Notes: a model not told the origin generated them from the letters alone. DNA of 64,000 bases from Tessaracoccus sp. MC1865 (GCF_017815535.1 NZ_CP072596.1:2759614-2823613), one strand, 5' to 3'. Numbered from the stretch's first letter, positions 17,620-26,420 are shown. Numbers and translations: made by a program.

Positions 17620-18966
17620 GTGTCTCGCATGGGTCCCAACGTAGACATGCGCTTCCTCGGGGTTAACGAGGTAGTTCGCTATGACCGCACTTATGACACT
17701 AAGCAGGCAACCCTTGACGGATACCCAAACTTCTGGTTTGTACAGCATCCGCCCGGTCACGCTGGCCCTCGTTTGATGCTGGAAGCAGGTATCAACCGAG
17801 TCGCATTGATTAGTGACCTGCAGGGCGTGGCGCGTCTCCCCGTGCTCCTTCTCCGCTCGAGTCCCTGGAAGGCGGGCCAGGATTCAACGCCTTGGCATGA
17901 CGAGTTCGACCTTGACCATGGTCATGTGCGGTACTTCGGCGACCACAAGGTCACGACCCTAAAGCCCCTTGGGTCGACGCCAGGCAACGCTCAGCTGCTA
18001 TCCGTATGGAACCTCCACGCTTCAGGCCGCCGCGAAGACCGCGTTCTCGCCAGCCCGATTCTCTTGTTTCGCGCCAGCCCCACAGTCATTGATGGTCAGC
18101 GGAGGGATAAGGGTTTCCTAGAATTCTGTGGAGTCGCCGTCATGGAACGTCTCGAGTACATCGTTCAGCGCGATCCGGCCGGACGAGGCACCTTTCCAAA
18201 CCTCGTGGTCGACCTCAACGTCATCAGGTTGGGCGAGGATGATGAGTTGGATTGGCGTTGGATCGATGATCGGCGGGACGAAAGGCTGTCGGCCGCGGAG
18301 ACGCTCAGGCATGCCCCGGCAACGTGGCGGGCATGGGTTGAGCGTGGCAAGGTGGAACTCCCGCGTATCCGGCGCCGAGTTCTCACCAGCCCGGTACTCG
18401 GCAAAGCGGAGCAACTGCCTGAGCCTGGCTCCGTCGACGAAGCTATCCTCCGGCAGGTCTACGGTGCTTTCGACGAGCGCAAGCACGCCTTCGAGTGGCT
18501 GGCCTCGCGCGTGGCTGAATGGGTTCTCAGAGCGTCCGGTGCCCACTACGACGTGGGCTGGCTGACCCGACCAAGCGGGGACGGCGGTATGGATTTCGTC
18601 GGAAGGCTCGACGTGGGGACAACGTCCGCGAAAACCCCACTCGTAGTGCTGGGCCAGGCGAAGTGCATCCACCCGGACTCCATCATCAGCCCAGATCAAG
18701 TGGCGCGTGTAGTAGCCAGGCTACGGCGGGGATGGATTGGGGTGTACGTGACTACAGGCACGTTCAGCCAACGTGCCCAGATCGAGGTTCAGGATGACGA
18801 GTATCCAATAGTCCTAGTTCCGGGCAGGATCCTTGCAGCTGCAGTGCACTCGCTAGCCGAGGAAGCCCACCAAGGTGATATTCGTTCCCTGCTTGAGTTA
18901 GCAATTAACGAATACGAGGGGGCAGTAACGAACCGACGCCCCGCGGAAATCTTGACCGCTGGCTGA
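17620..18966 (+). CDS. Restriction endonuclease, AspBHI-like N-terminus plus Mrr-like nuclease
   Basis: Up to 448 residues from GTG 17620. ATG 17629 or 17647 (MRFLGVNEV) are alternative starts and none has a clear ribosome binding site. The N-terminal 220 residues resemble the SRA-like DNA-reading domain of AspBHI/MspJI enzymes (PWHDEFDLDHGHVRYFGDHK). The C-terminal part has a PD-(D/E)XK nuclease core of the Mrr type: GDGGMDFVG with the Asp near residue 324 and LGQAKC near 346. It is divergent from the methyltransferase across a 131-base gap and is probably the nuclease of the system. AspBHI relatives cut modified DNA, so its specificity beside a cytosine methyltransferase is an open question. 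Confidence 0.72.
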   Translation: MSRMGPNVDMRFLGVNEVVRYDRTYDTKQATLDGYPNFWFVQHPPGHAGPRLMLEAGINRVALISDLQGVARLPVLLLRSSPWKAGQDSTPWHDEFDLDHGHVRYFGDHKVTTLKPLGSTPGNAQLLSVWNLHASGRREDRVLASPILLFRASPTVIDGQRRDKGFLEFCGVAVMERLEYIVQRDPAGRGTFPNLVVDLNVIRLGEDDELDWRWIDDRRDERLSAAETLRHAPATWRAWVERGKVELPRIRRRVLTSPVLGKAEQLPEPGSVDEAILRQVYGAFDERKHAFEWLASRVAEWVLRASGAHYDVGWLTRPSGDGGMDFVGRLDVGTTSAKTPLVVLGQAKCIHPDSIISPDQVARVVARLRRGWIGVYVTTGTFSQRAQIEVQDDEYPIVLVPGRILAAAVHSLAEEAHQGDIRSLLELAINEYEGAVTNRRPAEILTAG

Positions 18967-19140
18967 GCACTTCTCGACAGAGCTCCGCTGACGTCCGTGG
19001 GCGGAGGGGCTCAGTAGCAGCCGCCCTCATGCGCAACCCGGTGAGGCTCTGAGCAAGGCCGCACCCGGAGTCGCGCGAGTATTCACCGATAGCGCAGCGC
19101 GACGTTTGGACCTTGCGCCGTCGCCCCGCCGCGCGGTGAG

Positions 19141-19169
19141 TTGATGAGTGAGCTCTCACTCACTACACT
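19141..19169 (+). promoter_or_regulatory. TetR-operon promoter and operator
   Basis: The sequence TTGATG (19141-19146), a 17-base spacer and TACACT (19164-19169) form a sigma-70-like promoter. A perfect dyad, TGAGTGAGCTCTCACTCA (19145-19162, 8-base arms with a 2-base centre), fills the spacer. Initiation 6 to 7 bases after the -10 would fall on the GTG at 19176. The dyad is the expected autoregulatory operator of the TetR repressor encoded just downstream. Confidence 0.75.
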
Positions 19170-19175
19170 CGATCC

Positions 19176-19757
19176 GTGACCCGCGCGACACCCATGCCCC
19201 CACAGGAGCGACGCGCCTCCCTCGTAGAGGCGACACTCCCCCTCCTCCTCCAACACGGACCCTCCCTCACCACCAAGCAGGTGGCCGAAGCCGCCGGCGT
19301 GGCCGAGGGCACCATCTTCCGTGCCTTCACCTCGCTCCCCGACCTCATCGCCGCCACCACGCGTGAGGCGCTCTCCGCCCAGCGTCTGCAGCGGGACATC
19401 GCCGCCGTCGAACCAGGCGACACCCTCCTCTCGAAGTCGCACGCAGCCATCGCCATCCTGACCCAGCGCATGGCCGACATCCGCAACCTCCTCCACACCG
19501 TCCACCACAGCCAGGAGTCCGACGGCGGGGCCTGCCTCCGCGACGAACTCGAAGCTCGCCGCGACGAACTCGAGGCCTGGCTGATGGAACAGCTCGAACC
19601 CCACATCGACGAACTCTCGATCGAGCCGCAGGCCTACGTCGAGTTCCTGCGCACCATCGCACTGGGCCACGTGTTCAACTACACGCACGGCTCCGCAGCC
19701 CTCACCCCCGAAACCCTCGCCTCCCTCGCCCTCACGGGCGCCCGAAAGGCCTACTAA
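19176..19757 (+). CDS. TetR-family transcriptional repressor
   Basis: A 193-residue protein with the TetR N-terminal HTH (TTKQVAEAAGVAEGTIFRAFTSLPDLI) and a variable helical ligand domain. The GTG at 19176 is preferred because a -10 box lies exactly 6 bases upstream; an ATG at 19194 is a weaker choice. Its TAA overlaps the ATG of the next gene, so it is the first gene of an operon with two ABC exporter genes. It likely represses that operon through the dyad at 19145-19162 and is released by a drug or other exported compound. Confidence 0.88.
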   Translation: MTRATPMPPQERRASLVEATLPLLLQHGPSLTTKQVAEAAGVAEGTIFRAFTSLPDLIAATTREALSAQRLQRDIAAVEPGDTLLSKSHAAIAILTQRMADIRNLLHTVHHSQESDGGACLRDELEARRDELEAWLMEQLEPHIDELSIEPQAYVEFLRTIALGHVFNYTHGSAALTPETLASLALTGARKAY

Positions 19758-21499
19758 TGCTCTCCCGCCTGGCGCGGCTCATCAACCGCTATATCCGCCC
19801 CTACTGGGGCCTCCTCTCCATCGTGATCGTGCTGCAGACCATCGCCACCATCATGAGCCTTTACCTCCCCACCCTCAACGCACGCATCATCGATGAGGGC
19901 GTCGTGAAGGGCGACCCCGGCTTCATCTGGGGCACCGGCGGCATCATGCTGCTCCTCTCCGCCGTCCAGGGCGCCGCGCAGATCGGCGCGGTCTGGGCCG
20001 GTGCGAACGCGGCCATGCAGTTCGGGCGCGACGTCCGCACCGCCATCTTCAACCGCGCGCTGAGCTTCTCCACGCAGGAGCTCAACAAGTTCGGCGCCCC
20101 GTCGCTGATCACCCGCAACACCAACGACGTGCAGCAGGTGCAGATGCTGGTCCTCATGACCGCGGTCATGCTGGTCTCGGCACCCATCACCATGGTGGGC
20201 GGCGTGTTCATGGCGCTGCGTGAAGACGCCGGGCTGTCCTGGATCATCCTGGCCGCCGTCGTCATCCTCGGCATCGGCATCGTCGTGCTCATCGTGAACA
20301 TGGGCCCGCTGTTCGAGAAGATGCAGAAGCGCATCGACTCCCTCAACCGCGTGCTCCGCGAGCAGATCACCGGCATCCGCGTCGTGCGCGCGTTCGTCCG
20401 CGAACCCCACGAGGCCGTCCGCTTCGAGAAGACCAACGCAGAACTGGTGGACGTCACCACCAAGGTGGGCCGCCTCATGGCCTTCCTCTTCCCCTTCGTC
20501 GGGTTCATCATGAACCTCTCGACGGTGGGCGTGATGTGGTTCGGCGCGTACCGCATCGAATCCGGCGACATCCAGATCGGCCAGCTCACCGCGTTCATCG
20601 CCTACCTCATGCAGATCCTCATCTCCGTGATGATGACCACCATGCTGCTGGTGATGGCGCCCCGCGCCGCCGTCTCCGCAGACCGCATCATGGAGGTCCT
20701 CGACACCGAGTCCTCCGTCGCGCCGCCGGCCCACCCGCAGCAGGCGACCATGGTGCGCGGCAACGTCGTCTTCGACGGCGTGAGCTTCGCCTACCCGGGC
20801 GCCGAGGCCCCGGTCATCAAGGACGTCTCCTTCACGCTCACCCCCGGCAAGACCACGGCGATCATCGGCTCGACCGGCGCCGGCAAGTCGACGCTCATCA
20901 ACCTCATCCCCCGCCTGTTCGACGCGACGGGTGGCCGCGTCCTCGTCGACGGCGTGGACGTGCGCGACTACGACCCGGACGACCTCTGGGCCCGCATCGG
21001 CCTCATCCCCCAGAAGCCGTACCTGTTCACCGGCACGGTGGGCAGCAACCTGCGCTACGGCAAGCCGGACGCCACCGACGACGAACTGTGGGAGGCGCTC
21101 ACCGTCGCCCAGGCCGCGGATTTTGTCCGTGAACGCGACGGGCAGCTCGAGTCGAGCATCGTCCAGGGCGGCACCAACGTCTCCGGCGGTCAGCGCCAGC
21201 GCCTCGCCATCGCCCGCGCGTTGGTGAAGAAGCCCGGCGTGTACGTGTTCGACGACTCCTTCTCCGCGCTCGACGTCGCCACCGACGCCCGGCTCCGCGC
21301 CGCGCTCGCCCCGGTGACGCGCGAATCGTCGGTGCTGGTGGTCGCGCAGCGCATCTCCACCATCACCTCCGCCGACGAGATCCTGGTCATGGACCACGGG
21401 CAGATCGTCGGCCGCGGCACCCACGAAGAGCTCCTCGAGAGCAACCCGACGTATCAAGAGATCGTCGAATCCCAGCTCAGCGCGGAGGAGGCGGCCTGA
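19757..21499 (+). CDS. ABC exporter half, degenerate catalytic site
   Basis: A 580-residue type IV ABC exporter with six transmembrane helices followed by an ATPase domain. Walker A is GSTGAGKST near residue 370 and the signature is VSGGQRQR near 473. Walker B reads VYVFDDSFSALD, with Asp where the catalytic Glu normally sits. A noncanonical site like this in one partner and a canonical site in the other is the hallmark of heterodimeric exporters such as BmrCD or TM287/288. It overlaps the regulator at its start and the second half-transporter at its end. A drug or lipid substrate is likely but cannot be told from sequence. Confidence 0.92.
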   Translation: MLSRLARLINRYIRPYWGLLSIVIVLQTIATIMSLYLPTLNARIIDEGVVKGDPGFIWGTGGIMLLLSAVQGAAQIGAVWAGANAAMQFGRDVRTAIFNRALSFSTQELNKFGAPSLITRNTNDVQQVQMLVLMTAVMLVSAPITMVGGVFMALREDAGLSWIILAAVVILGIGIVVLIVNMGPLFEKMQKRIDSLNRVLREQITGIRVVRAFVREPHEAVRFEKTNAELVDVTTKVGRLMAFLFPFVGFIMNLSTVGVMWFGAYRIESGDIQIGQLTAFIAYLMQILISVMMTTMLLVMAPRAAVSADRIMEVLDTESSVAPPAHPQQATMVRGNVVFDGVSFAYPGAEAPVIKDVSFTLTPGKTTAIIGSTGAGKSTLINLIPRLFDATGGRVLVDGVDVRDYDPDDLWARIGLIPQKPYLFTGTVGSNLRYGKPDATDDELWEALTVAQAADFVRERDGQLESSIVQGGTNVSGGQRQRLAIARALVKKPGVYVFDDSFSALDVATDARLRAALAPVTRESSVLVVAQRISTITSADEILVMDHGQIVGRGTHEELLESNPTYQEIVESQLSAEEAA

Positions 21500-23532
21500 T
21501 GACCGACACGACCACCACCCAGAACCCCGACGACGACATGGCCCTGCCAGTCAAGGCCAACGAGCGCCCCAAACACGGCCCCGGACGCCAGATGGGCCCT
21601 GGCGGCCACGGCATGGGCACCGGAGAGAAGGCCGCCAACTTCGGCGTCTCCGCCCGGCGACTCCTGCGCCACCTCCGGCCCGAGCGCGCCTGGATCATCA
21701 CCGCCGTCGCGCTGGGCACCCTCTCCGTCGCGCTCGGCGTGGTCGGCCCGAAGATCCTGGGCCTGGCCACCGACAAGATGCTCGAGGGCATCGTCGGCAA
21801 GCAGTTCCCGGCCACCGCCACCAAGGAACAGATCATCCAGGGCGCCGAGGCACAGGGGCAGACCGAGTTCGCCGACCTACTCCTCAACCTCAACTTCGTC
21901 CCCGGAGAAGGCATCGACTTCGGCGCCATCGGCAGCATCCTGATGCTGGTGCTGGCGTTGTACGTTGCTTCGTTCGCGTTCTCCTACCTCCAGGGCTGGA
22001 TCCTCAACGGCGCCGTGCAGCGCACCATCTACCAGATGCGGCAGCGCGTCTCCGCCAAGCTGGACCGGCTGCCGCTCCGCTACTTCGACAAGCAGCCCCG
22101 CGGCGAGGTGCTCAGCCGCGTCACCAACGACATCGACAACGTGTCGCAGACGCTGCAGCAGACACTGTCGCAGCTGCTCAACTCGCTGCTGATGGTCATC
22201 GGCGTGCTGATCATGATGTTCTGGATCTCGCCGACGCTGGCCCTCGTCGCCCTGGTCAGCATCCCGGTGGCCGTGCTCATCACCGCCATCATCGGCAAGC
22301 GCTCCCAGAAGCTGTTCGCGCAGAACTGGAAGTCGACGGGTGAGCTCAACGCCCACATCGAAGAGGCGTTCACGGGCCACGCGCTGGTGAAGGTGTTCGG
22401 CCGCCAGAAGGAGGTCGAGGCGGTCTTCGCCGAACGCAACGATGAGCTGTACAAGGCCGGCTTCGGTGCCCAGTTCATCTCCGGCATCATCATGCCGCTG
22501 ATGTTCTTCGTCGGGAACCTCAACTACGTGGTGATCGCGGTGCTCGGTGGCCTGAGGGTCGCCACGGGACAGATGAACATCGGCGACGTGCAGGCGTTCA
22601 TCCAGTACAGCCGCCAGTTCACGCAGCCGCTGACCCAGGTGGCGTCGATGGCCAACCTCATGCAGTCGGGTGTCGCCTCCGCGGAGCGCGTCTTCGAACT
22701 GCTGGACGCCGAAGAGATGACCGGGCTCGACACGTTCGCCGAGTCTGGCCAGGCGCAGAGCGCAGGCCAGGCGGGAGCGCCCGGCAACGTGACGGGCCGC
22801 ATCGAGTTCGAGCACGTCGACTTCTCGTACTCCCCCGACAAGCCGCTGATCCGCGATCTCAACCTGGCCGCCGAGCCCGGCCAAACCGTCGCCATCGTCG
22901 GCCCCACCGGAGCCGGCAAGACCACGTTGGTCAACCTCATAATGCGGTTCTACGACCTCGACAGCGGCCGCATCACCATCGACGGCGTGGACATCGCCAT
23001 GCTCCCGCGCGGCGAGGTGCGCCGGAACATCGGCATGGTGCTGCAGGACACCTGGCTGTTCGGCGGGACCATCTGGGACAACATCGCCTACGGCCGCCCG
23101 GACGCCACCCCGGACGAGATCATCGAGGCCGCCAAGGCCACGTTCGTCGACCGCTTCGTGCACTCGCTGCCGGACGGTTACGACACGGTGATCGACGAGG
23201 AGGGCTCGAACGTGTCGGCGGGCGAGAAGCAGCTCATCACGATCGCCAGGGCGTTCCTGGCCGACCCTGCGCTGCTCATTCTCGACGAGGCCACCAGCTC
23301 CGTGGACACGCGCACCGAGCTGCTGCTGCAGCACGCCATGGCGGCGCTGCGGACCGGCAGGACGTCGTTCGTGATCGCCCACCGGTTGTCCACCATTCGC
23401 GACGCGGACCTCATCCTCGTGATGGAGGACGGGGCCATCGTCGAGAAGGGCGACCACCACGAACTGCTGGCAGCCGAGGGTGCGTATTACGACCTGTATC
23501 AGTCGCAGTTCGCGGCGGCGATCGAGGACTGA
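21499..23532 (+). CDS. ABC exporter half, canonical catalytic site
   Basis: A 677-residue partner of the preceding half-transporter. An N-terminal extension of about 50 residues is Gly/Pro/His rich (KHGPGRQMGPGGHGMGTG). Six transmembrane helices and an ATPase domain follow. Walker A is GPTGAGKTT near residue 467, the signature is VSAGEKQL near 570 and Walker B LLILDEATSSVD carries the catalytic Glu. A hydrophilic insert of about 60 residues lies between the first two helices. It overlaps the first half by one base and is followed by a strong terminator at 23564. Confidence 0.92.
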   Translation: MTDTTTTQNPDDDMALPVKANERPKHGPGRQMGPGGHGMGTGEKAANFGVSARRLLRHLRPERAWIITAVALGTLSVALGVVGPKILGLATDKMLEGIVGKQFPATATKEQIIQGAEAQGQTEFADLLLNLNFVPGEGIDFGAIGSILMLVLALYVASFAFSYLQGWILNGAVQRTIYQMRQRVSAKLDRLPLRYFDKQPRGEVLSRVTNDIDNVSQTLQQTLSQLLNSLLMVIGVLIMMFWISPTLALVALVSIPVAVLITAIIGKRSQKLFAQNWKSTGELNAHIEEAFTGHALVKVFGRQKEVEAVFAERNDELYKAGFGAQFISGIIMPLMFFVGNLNYVVIAVLGGLRVATGQMNIGDVQAFIQYSRQFTQPLTQVASMANLMQSGVASAERVFELLDAEEMTGLDTFAESGQAQSAGQAGAPGNVTGRIEFEHVDFSYSPDKPLIRDLNLAAEPGQTVAIVGPTGAGKTTLVNLIMRFYDLDSGRITIDGVDIAMLPRGEVRRNIGMVLQDTWLFGGTIWDNIAYGRPDATPDEIIEAAKATFVDRFVHSLPDGYDTVIDEEGSNVSAGEKQLITIARAFLADPALLILDEATSSVDTRTELLLQHAMAALRTGRTSFVIAHRLSTIRDADLILVMEDGAIVEKGDHHELLAAEGAYYDLYQSQFAAAIED

Positions 23533-23563
23533 CGGGTAGATCCGCGCACCGCCGGCGAGCGCC

Positions 23564-23625
23564 GGAACCCCCGGGCACGGGGGGCCTGACCCAGGGCCCC
23601 ACGGGTCCGGGGGTTCCTTCGTTCT
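23564..23625 (+). terminator. Rho-independent terminator of the ABC exporter operon
   Basis: An 11-base perfect stem, GGAACCCCCGG (23564-23574) with CCGGGGGTTCC (23607-23617), is followed by TTCGTTCT. It lies 31 bases after the exporter stop codon. Confidence 0.8.
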
Positions 23626-23702
23626 AAACTGCGCCCACCCTTTGGGGTGGTTTTCGAAGAGGGGCGCCGACTCGAGCGATTTTGTCAGTGCGTTCTTATT
23701 TA

Positions 23703-25175
23703 ATGGTACGTATGAACGAGACGCGCGAGGTGTTGCTGCAGGGCATGGCTGCCCTGTGGCAGGACATCGGCTCGCTGGGAATGGACCCGGAAGCCGACGT
23801 CCAGCGTCGCGCCCAGCTCGCGGCACTGTTGGACGAGGTCCAGGCGCAGGCCGCGGGCGCCCGGCTGCGACTGCTGCACGACGCACGCCTCGCAGCCGAC
23901 GAAGCTCTGGTCGAGGGGGTGCGGCAGTCCGTGCGCACCACCACCGCCCAGGCCACCGCCTCCCTGAAGCTGGCGCTGGATCTCGGGGAGCGGTTCCCGC
24001 TGATCGCTGCGGCGTTGAACGACGGGGACATCTCGCTGGCGCAGGCCGAGGCGATCGTCTCCGGGCTCCGAAAGCTCCCCAACGCCGTGACCCGTGCAGA
24101 CGTGGAACTGTGCCAGCGCTCCGTCCTGGCGGAGGTTCACAACCTCGGCCCGGACGAATTGCGGGAACTGGCCAGCCACGTGTTCCGGGTGATCGACCCC
24201 GACGGCGCCGAAGCCGAAGACAAAAAGAGACTCGACGCCCAAGACCGCGCCGCCCACCGCAACCGGTACCTCACCATCACCCCGGACCACCACGGCGCCT
24301 CCCGCTTCACCGGCCTGCTGCCCACCGCCCAGGCAGAACTACTCGCCGCCCAACTCGACGCGGTGACGCCCCCGGCGTCGTCCTACCGCGACTCCGATGA
24401 GCCATCGGACCCGGCCGTCCGCCGCGCGGACGCGTTGATGATCCTGGTCCACACCGCAGCCGCCACCGGGGCACTCCCCGCCCACGGCGGGGACCGGCCC
24501 CAGGTCCACATCACCGTCAACTACAACACCCTGCTCACCGGCCTGGGACGCGTCGACGTCCTCGGCGGCCACGGCCCCGGCGGCCTATCCGGCGCCGACG
24601 CCAGACATTTGGCCTGCGACGCGGACCTGATCCCCGTCGTACTCGGCACCCACTCCCAACCCCTGGACGTGGGCCGCAAACACCGCCTGTTCCCCGCCGG
24701 GATCCGCACAGCCCTCGCACTGCGTGACGGGGGCTGCGCATTCCCCGGCTGCACCGCCAAACCACGCGCCTGCGAAGCCCACCACATCATCCCCTGGTGG
24801 GCAGGCGGAACCAGCTGTCTAGGCAATGCGGTCCTTTTGTGTCCACACCACCACCGGCTGGTCGAACCAGACCCACACCAATCAACCGAATCACAGTGGC
24901 AGGTCCACCTCGATCCGGCCACCGGAAAGCCGTGGTTCACCCCACCCCGACACGTGGACCCGGCCCGGAGACCCAGGCAACACCGAAGGCACCTCCTGCG
25001 CGAACACCTCGTCTCCTCGGCCAAGGCACCACCCTGCCCAGACGAACCCGACACCGCCGAACCGGTAGGCCCCGAGGCCGTAGTCACCGAGCATCAACCC
25101 GATGGCGGGCCTGCAGACGTCAGCAAGCTCGAGGACCTCATCGCCCGAACAGCCGCAATCTGGCAACCGGCTTGA
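23703..25175 (+). CDS. DUF222 / HNH endonuclease protein (13E12-repeat type)
   Basis: About 490 residues. Start is ATG 23703 or 23712; there is no clear ribosome binding site. The N-terminal 300 residues are the helical DUF222 domain common in multicopy actinobacterial families. The C-terminal HNH nuclease domain has CAFPGC, CEAHHIIPWWAGG and LCPHHHRLVE, which supply zinc and catalytic His residues. The C-terminal 80 residues are disordered and Pro rich. Function is unknown: members are often dispersed and repeated in a genome, which suggests a mobile or conflict-related role. It stands between a terminator and a pseudogene remnant. Confidence 0.85.
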   Translation: MVRMNETREVLLQGMAALWQDIGSLGMDPEADVQRRAQLAALLDEVQAQAAGARLRLLHDARLAADEALVEGVRQSVRTTTAQATASLKLALDLGERFPLIAAALNDGDISLAQAEAIVSGLRKLPNAVTRADVELCQRSVLAEVHNLGPDELRELASHVFRVIDPDGAEAEDKKRLDAQDRAAHRNRYLTITPDHHGASRFTGLLPTAQAELLAAQLDAVTPPASSYRDSDEPSDPAVRRADALMILVHTAAATGALPAHGGDRPQVHITVNYNTLLTGLGRVDVLGGHGPGGLSGADARHLACDADLIPVVLGTHSQPLDVGRKHRLFPAGIRTALALRDGGCAFPGCTAKPRACEAHHIIPWWAGGTSCLGNAVLLCPHHHRLVEPDPHQSTESQWQVHLDPATGKPWFTPPRHVDPARRPRQHRRHLLREHLVSSAKAPPCPDEPDTAEPVGPEAVVTEHQPDGGPADVSKLEDLIARTAAIWQPA

Positions 25176-25250
25176 GGCGGCGCTCTCCCACGCAGTGGGG
25201 ACGTGCCCCGGGAGCCATGCCCTCTCCTCGACCTGCCGCTGCGGGCTGGC

Positions 25251-25469
25251 TCAGGGAGCGAGAACGTACGCGATGACGAGCGCGCTGGCGGCCACGCTGG
25301 CGGCCGCCCAGGCCTGGGGGCGGCAGCTCGCGGGGTACGGCATCGGGCTTAGGACCTCGTCACGTCCCGTGCCTCGCAGGACGTCTCGGGCGACTGCTGG
25401 GTTTGACGCCGTCCTTCGCCTCAAAGTCAGCGCTGGGCGCAGCAGTGACGGCCGGCTGGGTTTGAAGCC
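25251..25469 (-). pseudogene. Remnant C-terminus of an amylo-alpha-1,6-glucosidase
   Basis: Reading leftward, the frame from 25469 to a TGA at 25251 encodes about 72 residues that contain SPMPYPASCRPQAWAAAS followed by a hydrophobic tail. The PYPASCRPQAW phrase is characteristic of the C-terminus of actinobacterial glycogen debranching proteins. The upstream 600 or so codons are absent: a TAG closes the frame and the divergent VOC promoter starts right after. It is therefore probably a deletion fossil. The gap of 339 bases around it contains no other gene. Confidence 0.5.
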
Positions 25470-25479
25470 CTACCGCGAC

Positions 25480-25514
25480 TTGATTAGTTTAACTTTCAAC
25501 CGTATGCTGGAGGC
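25480..25514 (+). promoter_or_regulatory. VOC gene promoter with MarR-like dyad
   Basis: TTGATT (25480-25485), a 17-base spacer and TATGCT (25503-25508) are followed 6 bases later by ATG 25515, so transcription would begin at or beside the start codon. The spacer contains AGTTTAACTTTCAACC, an imperfect dyad resembling MarR-type quinone-sensor operators (AGTTGAAnnTTCAACT style). The regulator is not in the window. Confidence 0.55.
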
Positions 25515-26357
25515 ATGACTCTCGCACCCGAAACGCACATGGGCCGCCTCGAGCTGCGCGTCCGCGACATGAACCAGCAACTCGCCTTCTACACCGACGG
25601 CGTGGGCCTCGCCCCGCTGGCGGACGAGCCCGGCGCCGTGACGCTCGGCCTGGGTCAGACCCCCATCGTCCGCCTCACCGAGTCCCGCGAACTGCGCTCC
25701 GCGCCGCGTAGCGCCGCCGGCCTGTTCCACACAGCCGTGCTGTACAACGAGTTGCCGGACCTGGCCCGCACCCTGGTGTCGATGTACACCAAGTACCCCG
25801 AGACCTATGCCGGCACGGGCGACCACCTGGTGTCGCAGGCGTTCTACTTCACAGACCCGGAGGGCAACGGCGTCGAGCTCTACCACGACCGCCCCCGCGA
25901 CGAGTGGACCTGGATCGGCGACCAGGTGCAGATGAGCACCCTCTACATCGATCCCGAGAAGTTCGTGCGCACCCACCTCACGGACCAGCCCACCAGCCAG
26001 GCGGGCGAGCTGGGCCACGTGCACCTTCAGGTGGGCGACGTGGCGTCGGCCCAGAAGTTCTACGTCGATGCACTGGGGTTCAACCAGACGTTCCTGCTGG
26101 GCGGCCAGGCGCTGTTCGTGTCCGCCGGCGGCTACCACCACCACATGGCGATGAACGTGTGGAACTCCGCCGGCGCCGGCCCTCGCGCCAACACGCTGGG
26201 CATGGGCGTCGTGGACATCCTCGTGCCCACCGTCGACGAGGTCGCCAAGGCCGACGAGCGGCTGCGGGCCGCGGGCTTCACCGGGTCGCACGACGGGCGC
26301 ACCCTCACGGTGCTCGACCCGTGGCGCAACGAGATCCGCCTGACGGCCGACGTCTGA
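25515..26357 (+). CDS. VOC-family catechol 2,3-dioxygenase-like protein
   Basis: A 280-residue two-domain vicinal-oxygen-chelate protein. The N-terminal module begins MGRLELRVRDMNQQLAFYTD. The phrases YFTDPEGNGVELYHDRP and GELGHVHLQVGDVASAQKFYVDALG show the repeated beta-alpha-beta folds. Metal ligands are probably His73 (LFHTAVLY), His in GHVHLQV and Glu residues in the NGVELY and NEIRLT strands. It resembles CatE/MhqE-type enzymes used against catechols and quinones, in line with the MarR-like operator. The mRNA is probably leaderless because the -10 is 6 bases from the ATG. Confidence 0.87.
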   Translation: MTLAPETHMGRLELRVRDMNQQLAFYTDGVGLAPLADEPGAVTLGLGQTPIVRLTESRELRSAPRSAAGLFHTAVLYNELPDLARTLVSMYTKYPETYAGTGDHLVSQAFYFTDPEGNGVELYHDRPRDEWTWIGDQVQMSTLYIDPEKFVRTHLTDQPTSQAGELGHVHLQVGDVASAQKFYVDALGFNQTFLLGGQALFVSAGGYHHHMAMNVWNSAGAGPRANTLGMGVVDILVPTVDEVAKADERLRAAGFTGSHDGRTLTVLDPWRNEIRLTADV

Positions 26358-26374
26358 CGAACCCAGGGAGACGC

Positions 26375-26420
26375 CCAAATCCAGATTCGGTGTCACTCAT
26401 GACCCCAGATCTGGATTTGG
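26375..26420. repeat. Pair of palindromic 16-mers, 30 bp apart
   Basis: CCAAATCCAGATTCGG (26375-26390) and CCAGATCTGGATTTGG (26405-26420) start exactly 30 bases apart. The outer halves pair as a perfect 12-base inverted repeat (CCAAATCCAGAT with ATCTGGATTTGG). There is no T-tract, so it is not an obvious terminator. Related 16-mers with the same 30-base spacing occur at 63709-63754. It lies between the VOC gene and the polyphosphate kinase gene. Confidence 0.7.

Noticed and set aside
19754-23886. Long antisense open frames opposite the ABC exporter genes (567 and 669 codons)
   Set aside because: Their translations are His/Asp/Val/Gly-biased shadow sequence from high-GC codon bias, while the plus-strand frames have full ABC motifs.
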